NCBI GenBank assembly: GCA_947304365.1
Contig: CAMZAY010000070.1
Span: forward strand, 1-6,243
Direction: 5' to 3'
From: an uncultured Clostridia bacterium
GTDB lineage: Bacteria; Bacillota; Clostridia; Christensenellales; CAG-138
DNA length: 6,243 nt
Shown here: positions 5,465 to 6,243 of the stretch, piece by piece
How positions within the stretch are numbered: position 1 is the first letter of the stretch
How the letters are laid out: every line of letters starts with the position of its first letter
The notes under the pieces: model-generated
What the model saw: only the letters and a program-made list of their open reading frames with translations
Databases searched by the model: none
What the model was told of the DNA's origin: nothing
Made by a program: the position numbers and the translations under genes

Positions 5465-6243
5465 TGGCAAGGAAAAAACAGGACAAGGATCAGATCGATT
5501 TCAGCGAGATCAGGGAGAATTACAGCGTCGTCAGCATGGACGACGTGATGCATAACGCCATGCTCCCTTATGCGGAGCACGTCATTCTCGAAAGGGCGCT
5601 CCCGAGGGTCGAGGACGGCTTGAAGCCCGTTCAGCGAAGGATAATCTATACTATGCTGGAGCTCGGCAACACGCCGGACAAGCCGTACAGGAAGTCGGCG
5701 CGTATCGTCGGCGACTGCCTCGGTAAATTCCATCCCCACGGCGACAGCTCGGTCTACGACGCGATGGTCCGTATGGCGCAGGACTTCAATATGCGCCTTC
5801 CCCTCGTGGACGGTCAGGGCAATTTCGGCTCGATCGACGGCGATTCTGCCGCCGCTATGCGTTATACCGAGGTCAGGATGGCTCCCGCCGCGATGGATAT
5901 GGTGCGCGATATCGAGAAGGATACCGTCAAGTTCTGCCTTAATTTCTCCGATACCCTCAAGGAACCGGAGATGCTTCCCGGCAGATTCCCGAACCTCCTT
6001 ATAAACGGCGCGAACGGTATCGCCGTCGGTCTTGCCACAAACATTCCTCCTCACAATCTCGGAGAAGCCGTCCGCGCCGTCATCGCGCAAATGGAAGACC
6101 CGGATATTTCCCTGGACGACCTGATGAAAATCCTTCCGGGGCCGGATTTCCCCACCGGCGGCGTGCTGGTTAACAACGAGGAGATCCGCCGGGGTTATGA
6201 AACCGGTCGCGGCAAGCTGACCCTCCGGGCCCGGGTGCATGTG
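5464..6243 (+). CDS. parC: Type IIA DNA topoisomerase A subunit (topoisomerase IV ParC-like or second GyrA), N-terminal part
   Basis: This is the first 260 codons of a DNA-cleaving subunit, running off the right edge with no stop in frame. After a charged start (MARKKQDKDQ) it enters the breakage-reunion domain: ERALPRVEDGLKPVQRRI, then the winged-helix (CAP-like) region with GKFHPHGDSSVYDAMVRMAQDF, VDGQGNFGSIDGD and AAMRYTE. Tyr134 is the predicted catalytic tyrosine that bonds to the cleaved DNA strand. FPNLLINGANGIAVGLATNIPPHNLGE and GPDFPTGG follow, as expected. Ser95 and Asp99 match the wild-type quinolone-contact positions of E. coli GyrA (Ser83, Asp87). Some segments are ParC-like (LKPVQRR, GNTPDKPYRKSARIVGD, SSVYDAMV) and others GyrA-like (VDGQGNFGS). 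ParC or a second gyrase-like subunit is favoured because gyrA usually sits with gyrB near dnaA; the C-terminal pinwheel that would decide is not in the window. Confidence 0.88.
   Translation, partial: MARKKQDKDQIDFSEIRENYSVVSMDDVMHNAMLPYAEHVILERALPRVEDGLKPVQRRIIYTMLELGNTPDKPYRKSARIVGDCLGKFHPHGDSSVYDAMVRMAQDFNMRLPLVDGQGNFGSIDGDSAAAMRYTEVRMAPAAMDMVRDIEKDTVKFCLNFSDTLKEPEMLPGRFPNLLINGANGIAVGLATNIPPHNLGEAVRAVIAQMEDPDISLDDLMKILPGPDFPTGGVLVNNEEIRRGYETGRGKLTLRARVHV

Noticed and set aside
5746..5760. Quinolone-resistance mutation in the topoisomerase gene
   Set aside because: The residues at the key positions are Ser95 and Asp99, the same as wild-type E. coli GyrA Ser83 and Asp87. No resistance change is seen.
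5170..6240. Long minus-strand frame of 356 codons opposite rpe and the topoisomerase gene
   Set aside because: It crosses two well-supported + strand genes and encodes no recognisable domain.
1..6243. Promoters, terminators, tRNA/rRNA genes, CRISPR arrays, insertion sequences, tandem repeats or a novel defence system
   Set aside because: Almost all bases are in recognised housekeeping genes and gaps are 11 nt or less. I saw no repeat units, terminal inverted repeats or hairpin plus T-run terminators.

Overview
This window is a tightly packed run of seven genes, all on the + strand. It starts inside the 3' end of rsmB and stops inside a type IIA topoisomerase A-subunit gene. The order is rsmB (partial) - rlmN - PP2C-type phosphatase (prpC/stp) - PASTA Ser/Thr kinase (prkC/pknB) - rsgA - rpe - parC/gyrA-like (partial). 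From rsmB to rpe this matches the housekeeping cluster known from Bacillota. The GC-rich sequence uses many AGG (Arg) and ATA (Ile) codons, has strong AGGAGG-type ribosome binding sites, and carries a PASTA kinase with three PASTA repeats plus a C-terminal beta-rich domain. I infer an (uncultured) member of the class Clostridia or a close relative; the genus cannot be read from the sequence.

Layout: 3-278 is the RsmB C-terminus with its catalytic Cys motif. 279-1337 is RlmN (radical SAM, 23S rRNA A2503 methylation). 1334-2068 is a PPM phosphatase. 2058-3916 is the PASTA kinase, broken by an apparent -1 frameshift near 3531-3536. 3928-4815 is RsgA, a circularly permuted ribosome-assembly GTPase with a TTG start. 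4808-5464 is ribulose-phosphate 3-epimerase. 5464-6243 is the N-terminal 260 residues of a topoisomerase IV/gyrase A subunit. The largest gap between genes is 11 nt (3917-3927). I see no promoter, terminator, RNA gene, repeat, CRISPR array or mobile element.

How the genes fit together: rsmB, rlmN and rsgA serve rRNA modification and 30S assembly. The phosphatase and kinase are an opposing pair that senses cell-wall muropeptides and sets phosphorylation of targets, which in relatives include translation GTPases. rpe is a pentose-phosphate enzyme. Junctions are abutting (TAAATG), overlapping (4, 11, 8 and 1 nt) or 11 nt apart, so translation is probably coupled along a single transcript. I did not find an undescribed system. 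The two points most worth checking are the frameshift in the kinase's third PASTA repeat and the topoisomerase subunit gene directly after rpe.
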